Source: Helicobacter pylori NQ4053 (GTDB taxonomy: Bacteria > Campylobacterota > Campylobacteria > Campylobacterales > Helicobacteraceae). From it: DNA of 64,000 bases. Position 1 is the first letter of the stretch, and each line of letters opens with the position of its first letter. Below are positions 1-9,704 of the stretch, in pieces. Both the position numbers and the translations under genes were made by a program. The DNA is taken from the NCBI RefSeq assembly GCF_000274605.1, contig NZ_AKNV01000002.1:142019-206018 (forward strand), in the 5' to 3' direction. The notes beneath the pieces were generated by a model that ran no database searches, had not been told where the DNA came from, and was given only the letters and a program-made list of their open reading frames with translations.

Positions 1-1
1 A

Positions 2-634
2 TATCAAGGGAGTAATGATTTTAGGGCTTATGATGATTATTTGAATTGGTGCAAAAATTGGCTTAAAAATTGTTATTTTTGGGGTAAGGAACAGGCGAGA
101 TTGTGCTTGAATGTCCCTTTAGACACGAATAAACATGGCAAGCAAAGTTTAGGGGCTGATATTACTATAGTGGCTAAAGAATGCGGTTGGAAATACCAAA
201 ATACGATCATTTGGAATGAAAGCAATATTTCAAGACGCACCGCTTGGGGGAGTTGGCTGCAAGCTAGCGCGCCTTATGCTATCGCTCCTGTGGAGTTGAT
301 TGTTGTTTTTTATAAAAACGAATACAAACGAAAAAAACAAACTTCTACAATCAGTAAAGAGGAATTTTTACTCTACACGAACGGGCTTTGGAATTTTAGC
401 GGTGAATCCAAAAAACGCCTAAAACACCCAGCCCCATTCCCAAGGGAATTACCCAAGCGTTGCATCCAATTGTTTTCTTTTTTGGAAGACACGATTTTTG
501 ATCCTTTTAGCGGCTCTGGCACGACTATTTTAGAGGCCAACGCTTTAGGGCGTTTTAGCGTGGGTTTAGAGATTGAAAAAGAATATTGCGAATTGTCTAA
601 AAAGCGTATTTTGGAGAGTTTGTCGTTAGTGTGA
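2..634 (+). CDS. DNA methyltransferase, beta-class amino-MTase (C-terminal part)
   Basis: The frame is open from base 2, so the gene begins outside the window and only its last ~210 residues are seen. The AdoMet-binding motif DPFSGSGTT lies near the C-terminus, followed by a GLEIEKEYCELSKKR segment. This is the beta-class order, in which the catalytic S/DPPY motif lies upstream of the AdoMet motif; that catalytic part is not visible. An internal WGSW...APY...VELIVVFYKN stretch resembles the target-recognition-proximal region of the methyltransferase at 56460-57578. It would methylate an exocyclic amino group (N6-adenine or N4-cytosine) at an unknown site. No restriction gene is seen on its 3' side, where clpB follows. 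In 26695 this position is, from memory, HP0263. Specificity cannot be read from the sequence. Confidence 0.85.
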   Translation, partial: YQGSNDFRAYDDYLNWCKNWLKNCYFWGKEQARLCLNVPLDTNKHGKQSLGADITIVAKECGWKYQNTIIWNESNISRRTAWGSWLQASAPYAIAPVELIVVFYKNEYKRKKQTSTISKEEFLLYTNGLWNFSGESKKRLKHPAPFPRELPKRCIQLFSFLEDTIFDPFSGSGTTILEANALGRFSVGLEIEKEYCELSKKRILESLSLV

Positions 635-667
635 GCGTTTTAAAAACCTTTGAGGGTTAAAATAGTG

Positions 668-673
668 TAAAAT
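668..673 (+). promoter_or_regulatory. candidate -10 element upstream of clpB
   Basis: TAAAAT about 34 bases before the clpB ATG, in the short A+T-rich gap after the methyltransferase. H. pylori sigma-80 promoters usually show only a clear -10 box, and this fits. No HspR or CIRCE-like inverted repeat was noticed here. Confidence 0.35.
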
Positions 674-706
674 AGTAAAAATTTTAAAACTCAAAAAGGA
701 TTGATA

Positions 707-3277
707 ATGAATTTATTTGAAAAAATGACTGACCAATTGCATGAGACTTTAGACAGCGCGCTCGCTTTAGCCTTACACCATAAAAACGCTGAAGTAACGC
801 CCTTGCACATGCTTTTTGTCATGCTCAATAACTCCCAAGGCATCCTCATTCAAGCCTTACAAAAAATGCCTGTGGATATTCAAGCTTTAAGGCTTAGCGT
901 TCAAAGCGAGCTGAATAAGTTTGCTAAAGTTTCACAAATCAGCAAGCAAAATATCCAATTAAACCAAACTCTAATCCAAAGTTTAGAAAACGCTCAAGGT
1001 TTGATGGCTAAAAGGGGCGATTCTTTCATCGCTACCGATGTGTATCTTTTGGCGAATATGAGCCTTTTTGAAAGCGTTCTAAAGCCTTATTTAGACACTA
1101 AGGAATTGCAAAAAACTTTAGAATCTTTAAGAAAAGGCGCGACTATCCAAAATAAAAACGACGATTCCAATTTGGAAAGTTTAGAAAAATTTGGCATTGA
1201 TTTGACGCAAAAAGCTCTAGAAAATAAGCTGGATCCCGTGATCGGGAGGGATGAAGAAATCATTCGCATGATGCAAATTTTGATTAGAAAAACAAAAAAT
1301 AACCCTATTTTACTGGGCGAGCCTGGAGTGGGGAAAACGGCTGTTGTGGAAGGGTTAGCCCAACGCATTGTGAATAAGGAAGTGCCTAAAACGCTTTTAA
1401 ACAAACGGGTCGTCGCTTTAGATTTGAGCTTATTGGTGGCTGGGGCGAAATACAGAGGCGAGTTTGAAGAGCGCCTGAAAAAGGTGATTGAAGAAGTTAA
1501 AAAAAGCGCGAATGTGATTTTATTCATTGATGAAATCCACACGATTGTAGGGGCTGGGGCTAGTGAGGGGGGCATGGATGCGGCTAATATTTTAAAACCC
1601 GCGCTCGCTAGGGGAGAATTGCACACGATTGGAGCGACCACTCTGAAAGAATACCGCAAGTATTTTGAAAAAGACATGGCGCTACAAAGGCGTTTCCAAC
1701 CCATTTTACTCAATGAGCCTAGCATCAATGAAGCTTTACAGATTTTAAGGGGGTTGAAAGAAACTTTAGAAACGCACCATAATATCACCATCAATGACTC
1801 TGCGCTCATAGCGAGCGCTAAACTCTCCAGCCGTTATATCACCGATAGGTTTTTACCCGATAAAGCGATTGATTTGATTGATGAGGGGGCGGCTCAATTA
1901 AAAATGCAAATGGAATCAGAACCGGCAAAACTTTCTAGCGTTAAACGCTCCATTCAAAGACTAGAAATGGAAAAACAAGCCCTTGAAATGGAAAACAAAG
2001 AGAGCAACCACAAACGCATGCAAGAAATCCTTAAAGAATTGAGCGATTTGAAAGAAGAAAAAATCCAATTAGAAGCACAATTTGAAAACGAAAAAGAAGT
2101 GTTTAAAGAAATTTCACGCTTGAAAATGGAAATGGAGGGCTTGAAAAAAGAGGCTGAAAGGTTTAAACGCAATGGGGATTACCAGCAAGCGGCTGAAATT
2201 GAATACTCTAAAATCCCTGAAAAGGAAAAGAAAGAAAAAGAATTGCAGCATAAATGGGAAGCGATGCAACAAAACGGGGCGTTGTTGCAAAACGCTTTAA
2301 CCGAAAACAACATCGCTGAGATCGTGAGCCAATGGACGCACATCCCGGTCCAAAAAATGCTCCAAAGCGAAAAAAATAGGGTTTTAAACATTGAAAGCGA
2401 ATTGCAAAAAAGAGTGGTGGGGCAAGAAAAAGCGCTCAAAGCGATCGCTAAAGCGATTAAAAGGAATAAGGCCGGCCTTAGCGATAGCAACAAGCCCATA
2501 GGGAGTTTCCTCTTTTTAGGGCCAACAGGCGTGGGTAAAACCGAGAGCGCTAAAGCCTTGGCGCAATTCTTGTTTGATAGCGATAAAAATCTTATACGAA
2601 TTGACATGAGCGAATACCTAGAAAAGCACTCTATAAGCCGTCTTATTGGGGCCGCTCCTGGGTATGTGGGCTATGAAGAAGGCGGGCAATTGACCGAAGC
2701 GGTGCGCAGAAAACCTTATAGCGTGGTGTTATTAGATGAAGTGGAAAAAGCCCATCCGGATGTGTTTAACCTCTTGTTGCAGGTTTTAGATGAGGGGCAT
2801 TTAACTGATAGTAAGGGCGTGAGGGTGGATTTCAAAAACACGATTTTGATTTTAACCAGCAATGTGGCTAGCGGTGCGCTTTTAGAAGAGGATTTGAGTG
2901 AGGCCGATAAACAAAAAGCGATTAAAGAGAGCCTGAGACAATTCTTCAAGCCGGAATTTTTAAACCGCTTAGATGAAATCATCTCCTTTAACGCTCTAGA
3001 TAGTCATGCTATCATTAATATCGTGGGGATACTCTTTGAAAACGTTCAAAAAAAAGCGCTTGAAAGGGGCATTAATATAACCCTAGACGAAAAAGCAAAA
3101 GCATTGATCGCCGAAGCAGGGTTTGACAGATTCTATGGTGCTAGACCCCTAAAACGCGCGCTCTATGAAATGGTAGAAGACAAGCTCGCTGAACTCATTT
3201 TAGAGGATAAAATTAAAGAGAATGACAGCGTGGCGTTTGTGGTAGAAAATAACGAGATTGTGCCTAAGATTAAGTGA
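707..3277 (+). CDS. clpB: ClpB disaggregase
   Basis: An 856-residue Hsp100 AAA+ unfoldase that rescues aggregated proteins in the cytoplasm, normally with DnaK. The order is a Clp N-terminal repeat domain (1-145), the first AAA module with Walker A GEPGVGKT near residue 204 and Walker B FIDEIH, a long charged coiled-coil middle domain (about 400-530) that marks ClpB rather than ClpA/ClpC, then the second AAA module with GPTGVGKT near residue 605 and the Clp C-terminal subdomain. The ATG at 707 is preferred over the TTG two codons upstream because AAAGGA sits at the right distance. No ClpP-binding loop is expected in ClpB. It appears monocistronic or leads weakly into ccdA (52 nt gap). Confidence 0.97.
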   Translation: MNLFEKMTDQLHETLDSALALALHHKNAEVTPLHMLFVMLNNSQGILIQALQKMPVDIQALRLSVQSELNKFAKVSQISKQNIQLNQTLIQSLENAQGLMAKRGDSFIATDVYLLANMSLFESVLKPYLDTKELQKTLESLRKGATIQNKNDDSNLESLEKFGIDLTQKALENKLDPVIGRDEEIIRMMQILIRKTKNNPILLGEPGVGKTAVVEGLAQRIVNKEVPKTLLNKRVVALDLSLLVAGAKYRGEFEERLKKVIEEVKKSANVILFIDEIHTIVGAGASEGGMDAANILKPALARGELHTIGATTLKEYRKYFEKDMALQRRFQPILLNEPSINEALQILRGLKETLETHHNITINDSALIASAKLSSRYITDRFLPDKAIDLIDEGAAQLKMQMESEPAKLSSVKRSIQRLEMEKQALEMENKESNHKRMQEILKELSDLKEEKIQLEAQFENEKEVFKEISRLKMEMEGLKKEAERFKRNGDYQQAAEIEYSKIPEKEKKEKELQHKWEAMQQNGALLQNALTENNIAEIVSQWTHIPVQKMLQSEKNRVLNIESELQKRVVGQEKALKAIAKAIKRNKAGLSDSNKPIGSFLFLGPTGVGKTESAKALAQFLFDSDKNLIRIDMSEYLEKHSISRLIGAAPGYVGYEEGGQLTEAVRRKPYSVVLLDEVEKAHPDVFNLLLQVLDEGHLTDSKGVRVDFKNTILILTSNVASGALLEEDLSEADKQKAIKESLRQFFKPEFLNRLDEIISFNALDSHAIINIVGILFENVQKKALERGINITLDEKAKALIAEAGFDRFYGARPLKRALYEMVEDKLAELILEDKIKENDSVAFVVENNEIVPKIK

Positions 3278-3329
3278 GATTTGGTTATCCTAAAAAAATA
3301 AGAAATGGTTATTTTGAAAAAAGGATTGG

Positions 3330-4052
3330 ATGATGTTTGATAACACGCTTGTCAATCTCTTTGAGACAGCGCCTCTTTTAACTTCGCTTTTAGCCGGGAT
3401 TTTAACTTTCTTAAGCCCTTGCGTGTTGCCTTTGATCCCGGCGTATATGTCTTATATTTCTCAAATTTCTTTAGAGGATATTAAAGATGGTAAGGCTAAA
3501 AGGGTTTCGGTTTTTTTAAAATCTTTGATGTTTGTGGTAGGGTTTTCGCTCGTGTTTTTGGGCGTGGGCATGTCTATGGCCAAGCTTATCCATAGCTTTT
3601 CGTTTGCCTGGGTGAATTATATCGCTGGGGGGATTGTGATCCTTTTTGGTTTGCATTTTTTGGGCGTGTTCCGTTTTTCATTTTTGTATAAAACTCAAAG
3701 CGTTCGTTTAGCGAGCAAATCTAATAGCATGCAACGCTTTTACCCCTTTCTTTTGGGCATGAGTTTCGCTTTGGGCTGGACGCCATGCATCGGACCGATA
3801 TTCACTTCCATAGTGATCATGAGCGCGAGTAAGGATACTTATGGCTTAATCCTTATGGTGGTGTTTGTAATGGGCTTGGCGATCCCTTTTTTATTGGTGG
3901 CTTTAATGCTAGAAAGAGCGCTTTTGTTTTTAAAATCCTTAAAGAAATACAACCGCGCGATTGAAATTGTTTCAGGGTTGGTGCTTATTTTAATGGGAAT
4001 ATTGATCATGACAAATTCTTTAGAAAGCCTGACTAACTTTTTACAAAATTAG
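3330..4052 (+). CDS. ccdA: CcdA-type thiol:disulfide interchange membrane protein
   Basis: A 240-residue polytopic inner-membrane protein of the CcdA/DsbD-beta family, with about six hydrophobic segments. The two redox cysteines lie in typical positions: SPCVLPLIPAYMSYI in the first helix and GWTPCIGPIF in the fourth. It carries reducing equivalents from cytoplasmic thioredoxin to the periplasm, for cytochrome c maturation. In H. pylori the HP0265 protein has been linked to reduction of the periplasmic thioredoxin-like HP0377. Two adjacent ATG codons follow an AAGGA ribosome binding site, and either could start. The stop overlaps the Shine-Dalgarno of the next gene, suggesting co-transcription. 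Confidence 0.92.
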   Translation: MMFDNTLVNLFETAPLLTSLLAGILTFLSPCVLPLIPAYMSYISQISLEDIKDGKAKRVSVFLKSLMFVVGFSLVFLGVGMSMAKLIHSFSFAWVNYIAGGIVILFGLHFLGVFRFSFLYKTQSVRLASKSNSMQRFYPFLLGMSFALGWTPCIGPIFTSIVIMSASKDTYGLILMVVFVMGLAIPFLLVALMLERALLFLKSLKKYNRAIEIVSGLVLILMGILIMTNSLESLTNFLQN

Positions 4053-4061
4053 GAGGGTTTG

Positions 4062-5195
4062 ATGCTGTTAAAAAACGCTTCGTTTTATGATGATGAGGTT
4101 TTAAAAAGAGCGGATATTCGCTTAAAAGATTCTCTCATTATAGAGATTGAAGAAAACTTAAGCCCTACTAATAATGAAGAAGTGGTTGAGTGTGGGAATT
4201 TGTTCGTGCTGCCAAGCTTCATTGATTTGAGCGTTACTGATTTAGAGGGTTATGAAAATTTAAAACAAAAGGCTTTTAAAGGGGGGGTGGGGTTACTCAA
4301 CGTTTTCAATGGCGATCAAAGCGGCATTAAAAATATCATGGCAATCAAAAACAACCAACTAGCCGACATCGCTACGCTTAAAAATAAAGGGGGGGAAATT
4401 TTAATCGCGTCATCTGACGCTTTTTTAGAACTCATCAGCCACTACGCCAAATCCTACAACTTGCCCCTTTTAATTTCTTTGGAAAATTCTTTTGAAGCCC
4501 TAAATAGCGGGGCATTAGCCTATGAATTGGGGCAGAATTTTGTAGACAATGCGTTTGAAAACACGCGCTTGGTGCGTTTCATGGAAGTTTCTAGAGCGTT
4601 ACAAATCCCCATGCTTTTAGATAAAGTGAATAGCATTGCCACGCTCAAACTCATCAAAGCCTTTAACGATTTAGGAGCGAAATTACAAGCCCAAACGCCC
4701 TTAAGCCATTTGATCTTAGATGAGAGCGTGTATGAAGATTATGAACCCCGATTTAAAATCGCCCCTCCTTTAAGGGATAAGGAAGGTCAAAACGCCCTAA
4801 AAGAAGCCCTAAAAAATAACGAAATCGCCATGCTCACAAGCCTCCATGCTTTTAAAAATTCTAACGCAGAGCTTTTTGAAGAAAGCGCGTTTGGGTGCGA
4901 GAGCATAGAGGACGCTTTTAGCGTGGCTTATACTTTTTTAGTCCAAAAAAAGGTTATCAGTTTCCAACAGCTCATTAAAGTCATGGCGATTAACCAAGCG
5001 AAGTTTTTAAAACTCAATGCAGGCGAGGTTAAAGAAAACCAATTAGCCAATTTGATGATCGTGGATTTAAACGCTCAAACAAGAGTGAGTAATCAAAATT
5101 CGCCCTTTTATGGTTTGGAATTGTATGGTGAAGTGCAAAGAATGATCTTAAAAGGGCAAACCACATTTATTAAGGAGAATGCATGCAAATCATAG
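4062..5195 (+). CDS. dihydroorotase-like protein without metal site (PyrC')
   Basis: A 377-residue amidohydrolase-fold protein aligned in layout with dihydroorotase: N-terminal beta-sandwich, central barrel, and a C-terminal NLMIVDLN segment. The strand that should carry the paired metal-binding histidines (usually DxHxHxR) reads FIDLSVTD at residues 53-60, so both histidines are gone. The later lysine and histidine ligands are also not evident. This is the pattern of inactive PyrC' subunits that scaffold aspartate transcarbamoylase (PyrB) in other bacteria. A catalytic dihydroorotase is expected elsewhere in the genome (HP0581, from memory). The ATG at 4062 is chosen because AGGAGG precedes it; a TTG lies one codon upstream. 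It overlaps the next gene by 13 nt. Confidence 0.8.
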   Translation: MLLKNASFYDDEVLKRADIRLKDSLIIEIEENLSPTNNEEVVECGNLFVLPSFIDLSVTDLEGYENLKQKAFKGGVGLLNVFNGDQSGIKNIMAIKNNQLADIATLKNKGGEILIASSDAFLELISHYAKSYNLPLLISLENSFEALNSGALAYELGQNFVDNAFENTRLVRFMEVSRALQIPMLLDKVNSIATLKLIKAFNDLGAKLQAQTPLSHLILDESVYEDYEPRFKIAPPLRDKEGQNALKEALKNNEIAMLTSLHAFKNSNAELFEESAFGCESIEDAFSVAYTFLVQKKVISFQQLIKVMAINQAKFLKLNAGEVKENQLANLMIVDLNAQTRVSNQNSPFYGLELYGEVQRMILKGQTTFIKENACKS

Positions 5196-6409
5196 GAGCG
5201 TCTTTAGTTTTTTTGTGTAATGAAAAATGCGAAGTGTTAGAAGATTATGGCGTGGTCTTTGATGAAAAGATTGTTGAAATAGGCGATTATCAAAGTTTAA
5301 CGCTTAAATACCCTCACTTAAAGACGCAGTTTTTTGAAAATTCCGTTCTGTTGCCCGCTTTTATCAACGCGCACACCCATTTTGAATTTTCCAACAACAA
5401 GGCGAGTTTTGATTACGGGAGTTTTTCTGGCTGGTTAGGGAGCGTGTTGAACAATGGGGGGGCGATTTTACAAAATTGCCAAGGGGCTATTCAAAACGCC
5501 ATCAGCACGCAATTAAAAAGCGGGGTGGGGAGCGTGGGGGCGATTTCTAACCACCTGATAGAAGTTAATTTATTGAAAGAAAGCCCCTTGAATGCTGTCG
5601 TGTTTTTAGAGTTTTTAGGGAGCAGCTATTCTTTAGAAAAATTAAAAGCGTTTGAGGCCAAATTTAAAGAGTTAAAAGATTTGGAAGATGCAAAGCTTAA
5701 AGCGGCTCTGGCTGTGCATGCCCCTTATTCGGTCCAAAAAGACATGGCTTTGAGCGTCATCCAATTAGCTAAAGATTCACAAAGCCTGCTTTCTACGCAT
5801 TTTTTAGAATCGCTTGAAGAACTAGAATGGGTAGAAAATTCTAAAGGGTGGTTTGAAAATTTTTATCAGCGTTTTTTAAAAGAGTCTAATTTCAAATCGC
5901 TCTATAAGGGCGCGAACGATTACATTGACATGTTTAAAGACACGCACACTTTATTCGTGCATAACCAGTTCGCTTCTTTGGAAGCGTTAAAAAGGATTAA
6001 ATCTCAAGTCAAAAACGCTTTTTTAATCACATGCCCCTTTTCTAACCGCTTGTTGAGCGGGAAAGCGTTGGATTTAGAGAGAGTTAGAGAAGCCGGTTTG
6101 AGCGTGAGCGTCGCCACTGATGGCTTGAGTTCTAACATTTCGCTGAGCCTTTTAGACGAATTAAGGGCGTTCTTGCTCACCCATAACATGCCGTTATTGG
6201 AATTAGCTAAGATCGCTCTTTTAGGAGCGACTAGGCATGGGGCTAAAGCTTTAGCTTTGAATAATGGCGAGATAGAAGCCAACAAGAGGGCGGATTTGAG
6301 CGTGTTTGGTTTTAATGAAAAATTCACTAAAGAGCAGGCGGTTTTGCAATTTTTATTGCATGCTAAAGAAGTGGAACGCTTGTTTTTAGGGGGGAAAAGG
6401 GTGATCTAA
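5183..6409 (+). CDS. amidohydrolase, aminofutalosine deaminase/chlorohydrolase-like
   Basis: A 408-residue metal-dependent hydrolase of the cytosine deaminase-like branch. The metal motif is intact: NAHTHFEFS near residue 63, later a LAVHAPYSV histidine, STHFLES, and VATDGLSSN with the catalytic aspartate. It is usually named chlorohydrolase/MtaD-like (HP0267). A related epsilonproteobacterial enzyme (Nis_0429) deaminates 6-aminodeoxyfutalosine in menaquinone synthesis. H. pylori is thought to cleave that compound directly with its MTA nucleosidase, so the substrate here is open. The start overlaps the previous stop by 13 nt, so it is probably translationally coupled to the PyrC'-like protein. 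Confidence 0.8.
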   Translation: MQIIGASLVFLCNEKCEVLEDYGVVFDEKIVEIGDYQSLTLKYPHLKTQFFENSVLLPAFINAHTHFEFSNNKASFDYGSFSGWLGSVLNNGGAILQNCQGAIQNAISTQLKSGVGSVGAISNHLIEVNLLKESPLNAVVFLEFLGSSYSLEKLKAFEAKFKELKDLEDAKLKAALAVHAPYSVQKDMALSVIQLAKDSQSLLSTHFLESLEELEWVENSKGWFENFYQRFLKESNFKSLYKGANDYIDMFKDTHTLFVHNQFASLEALKRIKSQVKNAFLITCPFSNRLLSGKALDLERVREAGLSVSVATDGLSSNISLSLLDELRAFLLTHNMPLLELAKIALLGATRHGAKALALNNGEIEANKRADLSVFGFNEKFTKEQAVLQFLLHAKEVERLFLGGKRVI

Positions 6410-6432
6410 TTTGTTTTAAAGACAGAATGCGT

Positions 6433-6438
6433 TAAAAT
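6433..6438 (+). promoter_or_regulatory. candidate -10 element for the HP0268-type gene
   Basis: TAAAAT about 31 bases before the chosen ATG at 6470, just after the stop of the amidohydrolase. It would start a transcript with a short leader containing AAGGAAAG. Confidence 0.35.
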
Positions 6439-6469
6439 GGGAAATCCAAATCAATTAAGGAAAGAGTCA

Positions 6470-6712
6470 ATGAAATTAGTTTTAGCCAAGAATACAAGAA
6501 AATCAGACGCCAAGAGCGTGGAATTAGAGGATTTGTATCGCAAATTCAGTGAAGACAAGCGTTCTATTTTCTATTTTGCCCCCACAAACGCCCATAAAGA
6601 CATGCTCAAGGCGGTGGATTTTTTCAAAGAAAAAGGCCATACGGCTTATTTAGATGAGGTGAGGGTCAGCACTGATGAAAAAGATTTTCTTTATGAATTG
6701 CACATTATTTAA
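6470..6712 (+). CDS. small nuclease, HP0268 family
   Basis: An 80-residue protein with a short alpha/beta layout, containing FYFAPTNAHKDMLKAVDFF and ending in DFLYELHII. It corresponds to HP0268, reported as a Smr-like fold protein with DNA nicking and RNase activity. That function is from the literature as I remember it, and no catalytic motif can be proved by eye. An upstream in-frame ATG at 6437 would add 11 residues, but AAGGAAAG stands 5 bases before the ATG at 6470 and a -10-like box overlaps the upstream start. miaB follows after 9 bases, so the two are likely co-transcribed. Confidence 0.8.
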   Translation: MKLVLAKNTRKSDAKSVELEDLYRKFSEDKRSIFYFAPTNAHKDMLKAVDFFKEKGHTAYLDEVRVSTDEKDFLYELHII

Positions 6713-6721
6713 AGGCTTGTA

Positions 6722-8035
6722 TTGAAAGTTTATATTGAAACCATGGGTTGTGCCATGAATTCTAGGGATAGCGAGCATCTACTAAGCGAACTATCCAAAC
6801 TAGACTATAAAGAGACCAATGACCCTAAAATAGCGGATTTGATTTTAATCAACACTTGCAGCGTGCGCGAAAAACCTGAAAGGAAATTGTTTTCAGAAAT
6901 CGGTCAATTCGCTAAAATCAAAAAACCCAACGCCAAAATTGGGGTTTGCGGGTGCACTGCAAGCCACATGGGAGCGGATATTTTGAAAAAAGCCCCGAGC
7001 GTGAGCTTTGTGTTAGGGGCTAGGAATGTGTCTAAAATCTCTCAAGTGATCCATAGAGAAAAAGCGGTTGAAGTGGCGATTGATTATGATGAAAGCGCGT
7101 ATGCGTTTGAATTTTTTGAAAAAAAGGCTCAAATCCGATCGCTATTAAACATCTCTATAGGTTGCGATAAGAAATGCGCTTATTGCATTGTCCCGCACAC
7201 TAGGGGGAAAGAAATTTCTATCCCTATGGATTTGATTTTAAAAGAAGCTGAGAAATTGGCGAATAACGGCACTAAAGAGCTCATGCTTTTAGGGCAGAAT
7301 GTGAATAATTATGGCGTGCGTTTTAGCAGCGAGCATGCGAAAGTTAATTTTAGCGATTTGTTGGATAAATTGAGCGAAATTCCAGGCATTGAAAGGATAC
7401 GATTCACTTCGCCTCACCCCTTGCACATGAATGATGTATTTTTAGAACGCTTTGCCAAAAACCCTAAAGTGTGTAAGAGTATCCACATGCCCTTACAGAG
7501 TGGATCTAGTGCGGTGTTAAAGATGATGCGAAGAGGTTATAGTAAAGAGTGGTTTTTAAATCGGGTGGAGAGGTTAAAAGCTTTAGTGCCTGAAGTGGGC
7601 ATTAGCACGGATATTATCGTGGGCTTTCCTAATGAGAGCGATAAGGATTTTGAAGACACGATGGAGGTGCTAGAAAAAGTGCGCTTTGACACGCTCTATA
7701 GTTTCATTTATTCCCCACGCCCTTTCACTGAAGCGGGAGCTTGGAAAGAAAGAGTGCCATTAGAGGTTTCATCTTCAAGGTTAGAGAGGTTGCAAAACAG
7801 GCACAAAGAAATTTTAGAGGAAAAAGCCAAGCTAGAAGTGGGTAAAACGCATGTGGTGTTGGTGGAAAATAGGCGTGAAATGGATAATCAAATCGTGGGT
7901 TTTGAAGGGCGCAGCGATACGGGGAAATTCATTGAAGTAACTTGTAAGGAAAAAAGAAATCCGGGCGAGCTTGTAAAAGTGGAGATTGTTTCTCATTCCA
8001 AAGGGCGCTTGATAGCGGCCATTAAAGGCGACTAA
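6722..8035 (+). CDS. miaB: tRNA-2-methylthio-N6-dimethylallyladenosine synthase
   Basis: A 437-residue radical-SAM methylthiotransferase acting on i6A37 of tRNA. The N-terminal UPF0004 domain carries the auxiliary-cluster cysteines (MGCAMN, NTCSVR, GVCGCTA). The radical-SAM motif is [16 protein letters not shown] near residues 147-162. The C-terminal TRAM domain runs through the last ~65 residues. The start is a TTG after AAAGG; no better ATG is available before the conserved VYIETMGC segment. A second family member of the MtaB branch lies at 22275-23531, so the two methylthiotransferases of this genome may both be in this window. Confidence 0.95.
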   Translation: MKVYIETMGCAMNSRDSEHLLSELSKLDYKETNDPKIADLILINTCSVREKPERKLFSEIGQFAKIKKPNAKIGVCGCTASHMGADILKKAPSVSFVLGARNVSKISQVIHREKAVEVAIDYDESAYAFEFFEKKAQIRSLLNISIGCDKKCAYCIVPHTRGKEISIPMDLILKEAEKLANNGTKELMLLGQNVNNYGVRFSSEHAKVNFSDLLDKLSEIPGIERIRFTSPHPLHMNDVFLERFAKNPKVCKSIHMPLQSGSSAVLKMMRRGYSKEWFLNRVERLKALVPEVGISTDIIVGFPNESDKDFEDTMEVLEKVRFDTLYSFIYSPRPFTEAGAWKERVPLEVSSSRLERLQNRHKEILEEKAKLEVGKTHVVLVENRREMDNQIVGFEGRSDTGKFIEVTCKEKRNPGELVKVEIVSHSKGRLIAAIKGD

Positions 8036-8074
8036 TCAAAATAACCAATGAAAAAGCGGGTTTAAAGGCGAGAA

Positions 8075-8728
8075 TTGAGCTTAAAATTTTTCAGGAAAAA
8101 TATCGTTTTAAAGGTTGTCCCACGCTTGGCGTTTGGAGTCCTTTGGTTGTTGCATAAAACTTGTAAAAACCGCTATTTTTTAGCTCAAAATTTAAAAGAA
8201 AAACCCTTTATTGTAAGCTGTTGGCATGGGGAGCTTGGCATGATCGGGTTTGCGTATTTAAGGCTTGAAAAACCTTCTGTTTATGTGATCGCAAGCCAGC
8301 ATTTTGACGGCTCTATTGCGGCGGGTTTGTTTGAAAGCTTTGGTTTTAAAAACATTAGAGGCTCTAGCAAAAAAGGGGGGGTTAAGGTTTTGATAGAGGG
8401 GCTTAAACGATTGAAAGAAGGTTGCGATGTCGCTATCACTCCTGATGGCCCTAAAGGCCCACGACACAGCATAGCGGATGGGGTGATCGCTTTAGCTCAA
8501 AAATCAGGCGTGGGGATTAGCGCTTGTCGGGTGGTTTGTAAAAACGCATGGCGGTTGAACACTTGGGATCAATTTGAAATCCCTAAGCCTTTTAGCGAAG
8601 TGCATTATTACATGCTAGAATCGGTAATTATCCCTAAAGAATGGGAGCTTTCAAAGGCTAAAGAATATTTAAAGACGCGCATGGATTCTGTTGGATTTGA
8701 AGAATCTCAAAGGGGTTTAGGTGCTTAA
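8075..8728 (+). CDS. DUF374 lysophospholipid acyltransferase-like protein
   Basis: A 217-residue protein of the DUF374/LPLAT family. Seen are an N-terminal hydrophobic stretch, the acyltransferase-like SCWHGELGMIGF motif near residue 50, and the ITPDGPKGPRH motif typical of DUF374. Such proteins sit at the inner membrane and probably move acyl chains onto lipid or LPS acceptors; the acceptor is unknown. The start is TTG at 8075 after AAGGCGAG. The gene overlaps the next one by 8 nt. An A6-G7 homopolymer pair lies inside the coding region (8368-8381). Confidence 0.8.
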   Translation: MSLKFFRKNIVLKVVPRLAFGVLWLLHKTCKNRYFLAQNLKEKPFIVSCWHGELGMIGFAYLRLEKPSVYVIASQHFDGSIAAGLFESFGFKNIRGSSKKGGVKVLIEGLKRLKEGCDVAITPDGPKGPRHSIADGVIALAQKSGVGISACRVVCKNAWRLNTWDQFEIPKPFSEVHYYMLESVIIPKEWELSKAKEYLKTRMDSVGFEESQRGLGA

Positions 8729-9704
8729 AGGGTTAAAAAAAGCGTTCAAAGAGAGGTTTTGCTCTCAAGTGTATATCTCTTTTAATGTGGATCACAATCT
8801 TTTATCCGCTCAAATTTTAAGGGTTAAAAACCACCGCATTAAAGAGAAATTTTTTAAAACTTTTGAGACTAAAGTGGAGACTAAAAATGGTGAAGTCCCT
8901 ATTCAAGCCTTAAAAATCGCCAGAACTTATAGCCAAAAATACCCCTACACTTATTTTAGCGCGATGAGTAAGGCTAAAGAGGTTTTATGCGAAAAGCAGG
9001 CGTTTGAACAAATCAAACAAGAAAATCAAGATTATCAGGCTTGTGCAATCAATCAAAAGTATTGCGTTTATGTGGAATCTAAGGATTTTTTAAAGGATTT
9101 CAAGCGTTTTAAAATCCAGGATGTGGATTTTTTGTTTTCGCCTTTTAGCCTTATTTATGATTTTGTGCGCGATAGCTTAGAAGAAAAGCCGTTGTTGTAT
9201 TTGCTTTTGGAGCGTTCAAGATTTTATTTTTTGATTGCGGATAAAAAAGAGATTTTTTTAGCCAAATCCGTGTTTTTAGAAGAGCAACCTGAAGAGTTTA
9301 TAGAGAGCAAAGAAGAAGATTCTATGGGAATGAGTAATGAAGCTGTGAATTTGTTTTTGAGTGAAATCCAAGAAGATATTGACAGCCTTGAAGAAGCGAT
9401 AGGCCTAGACAGCAGTAAGGATAATAGCGAAAAAATAACAGAGGACGCTTATAGTTTGATTGAAGGCATGACGAATATCCCCTTAATTGCAGATGTTTTG
9501 CAAGAGGGATTGCGCAGCGTCTATCATTCTAGAGAGATAGACTTTGTAGAAAAGGTGGTTGTTTTAGACAGTTGTCAAATCCACCACAAAGCGTTAATGC
9601 ATTTGCAAGAAACTTTGATGATAGAAGTGGATAGGCTTGATTTTTCTTTAGTGGAGCGCTTGAATATTTTAGCGCGCATGGAGAATGAAAAGCATGCGTT
9701 TTAG
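8721..9704 (+). CDS. PilM/GspL-like cytoplasmic protein (putative)
   Basis: A 327-residue protein without signal or membrane segments (HP0271 position). I assign it as PilM-like from two things: its layout and its neighbours. The first ~100 residues (VYISFNVDHNLLSAQILRV) look like an actin-fold start. A second subdomain follows at about 135-185 (DFLFSPFSLIYDFV, LLYLLLERSRFYFLIA), resembling the ATPase-fold half of PilM/GspL. An acidic low-complexity linker (PEEFIESKEEDS, residues 194-205) interrupts it. No clear nucleotide-binding loops are visible, so ATP binding is doubtful. It overlaps the upstream gene by 8 nt and the next by about 11 nt, and the next two genes have PilN- and PilO-like layouts. 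Confidence 0.5.
   Translation: MLKGLKKAFKERFCSQVYISFNVDHNLLSAQILRVKNHRIKEKFFKTFETKVETKNGEVPIQALKIARTYSQKYPYTYFSAMSKAKEVLCEKQAFEQIKQENQDYQACAINQKYCVYVESKDFLKDFKRFKIQDVDFLFSPFSLIYDFVRDSLEEKPLLYLLLERSRFYFLIADKKEIFLAKSVFLEEQPEEFIESKEEDSMGMSNEAVNLFLSEIQEDIDSLEEAIGLDSSKDNSEKITEDAYSLIEGMTNIPLIADVLQEGLRSVYHSREIDFVEKVVVLDSCQIHHKALMHLQETLMIEVDRLDFSLVERLNILARMENEKHAF

Noticed and set aside
1087..1809. 240-codon minus-strand frame inside clpB
   Set aside because: It lies wholly within the conserved first ATPase domain; its product is low-complexity Ser/Phe/Leu-rich and no start signal is seen.
8375..8381. G7 tracts in coding regions (also 4281-4287, 5456-5462, 13972-13978, and two in imaA)
   Set aside because: Seven bases is short for slipped-strand phase variation in H. 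pylori, and all these frames are intact. I would reconsider only if strains differ in tract length.
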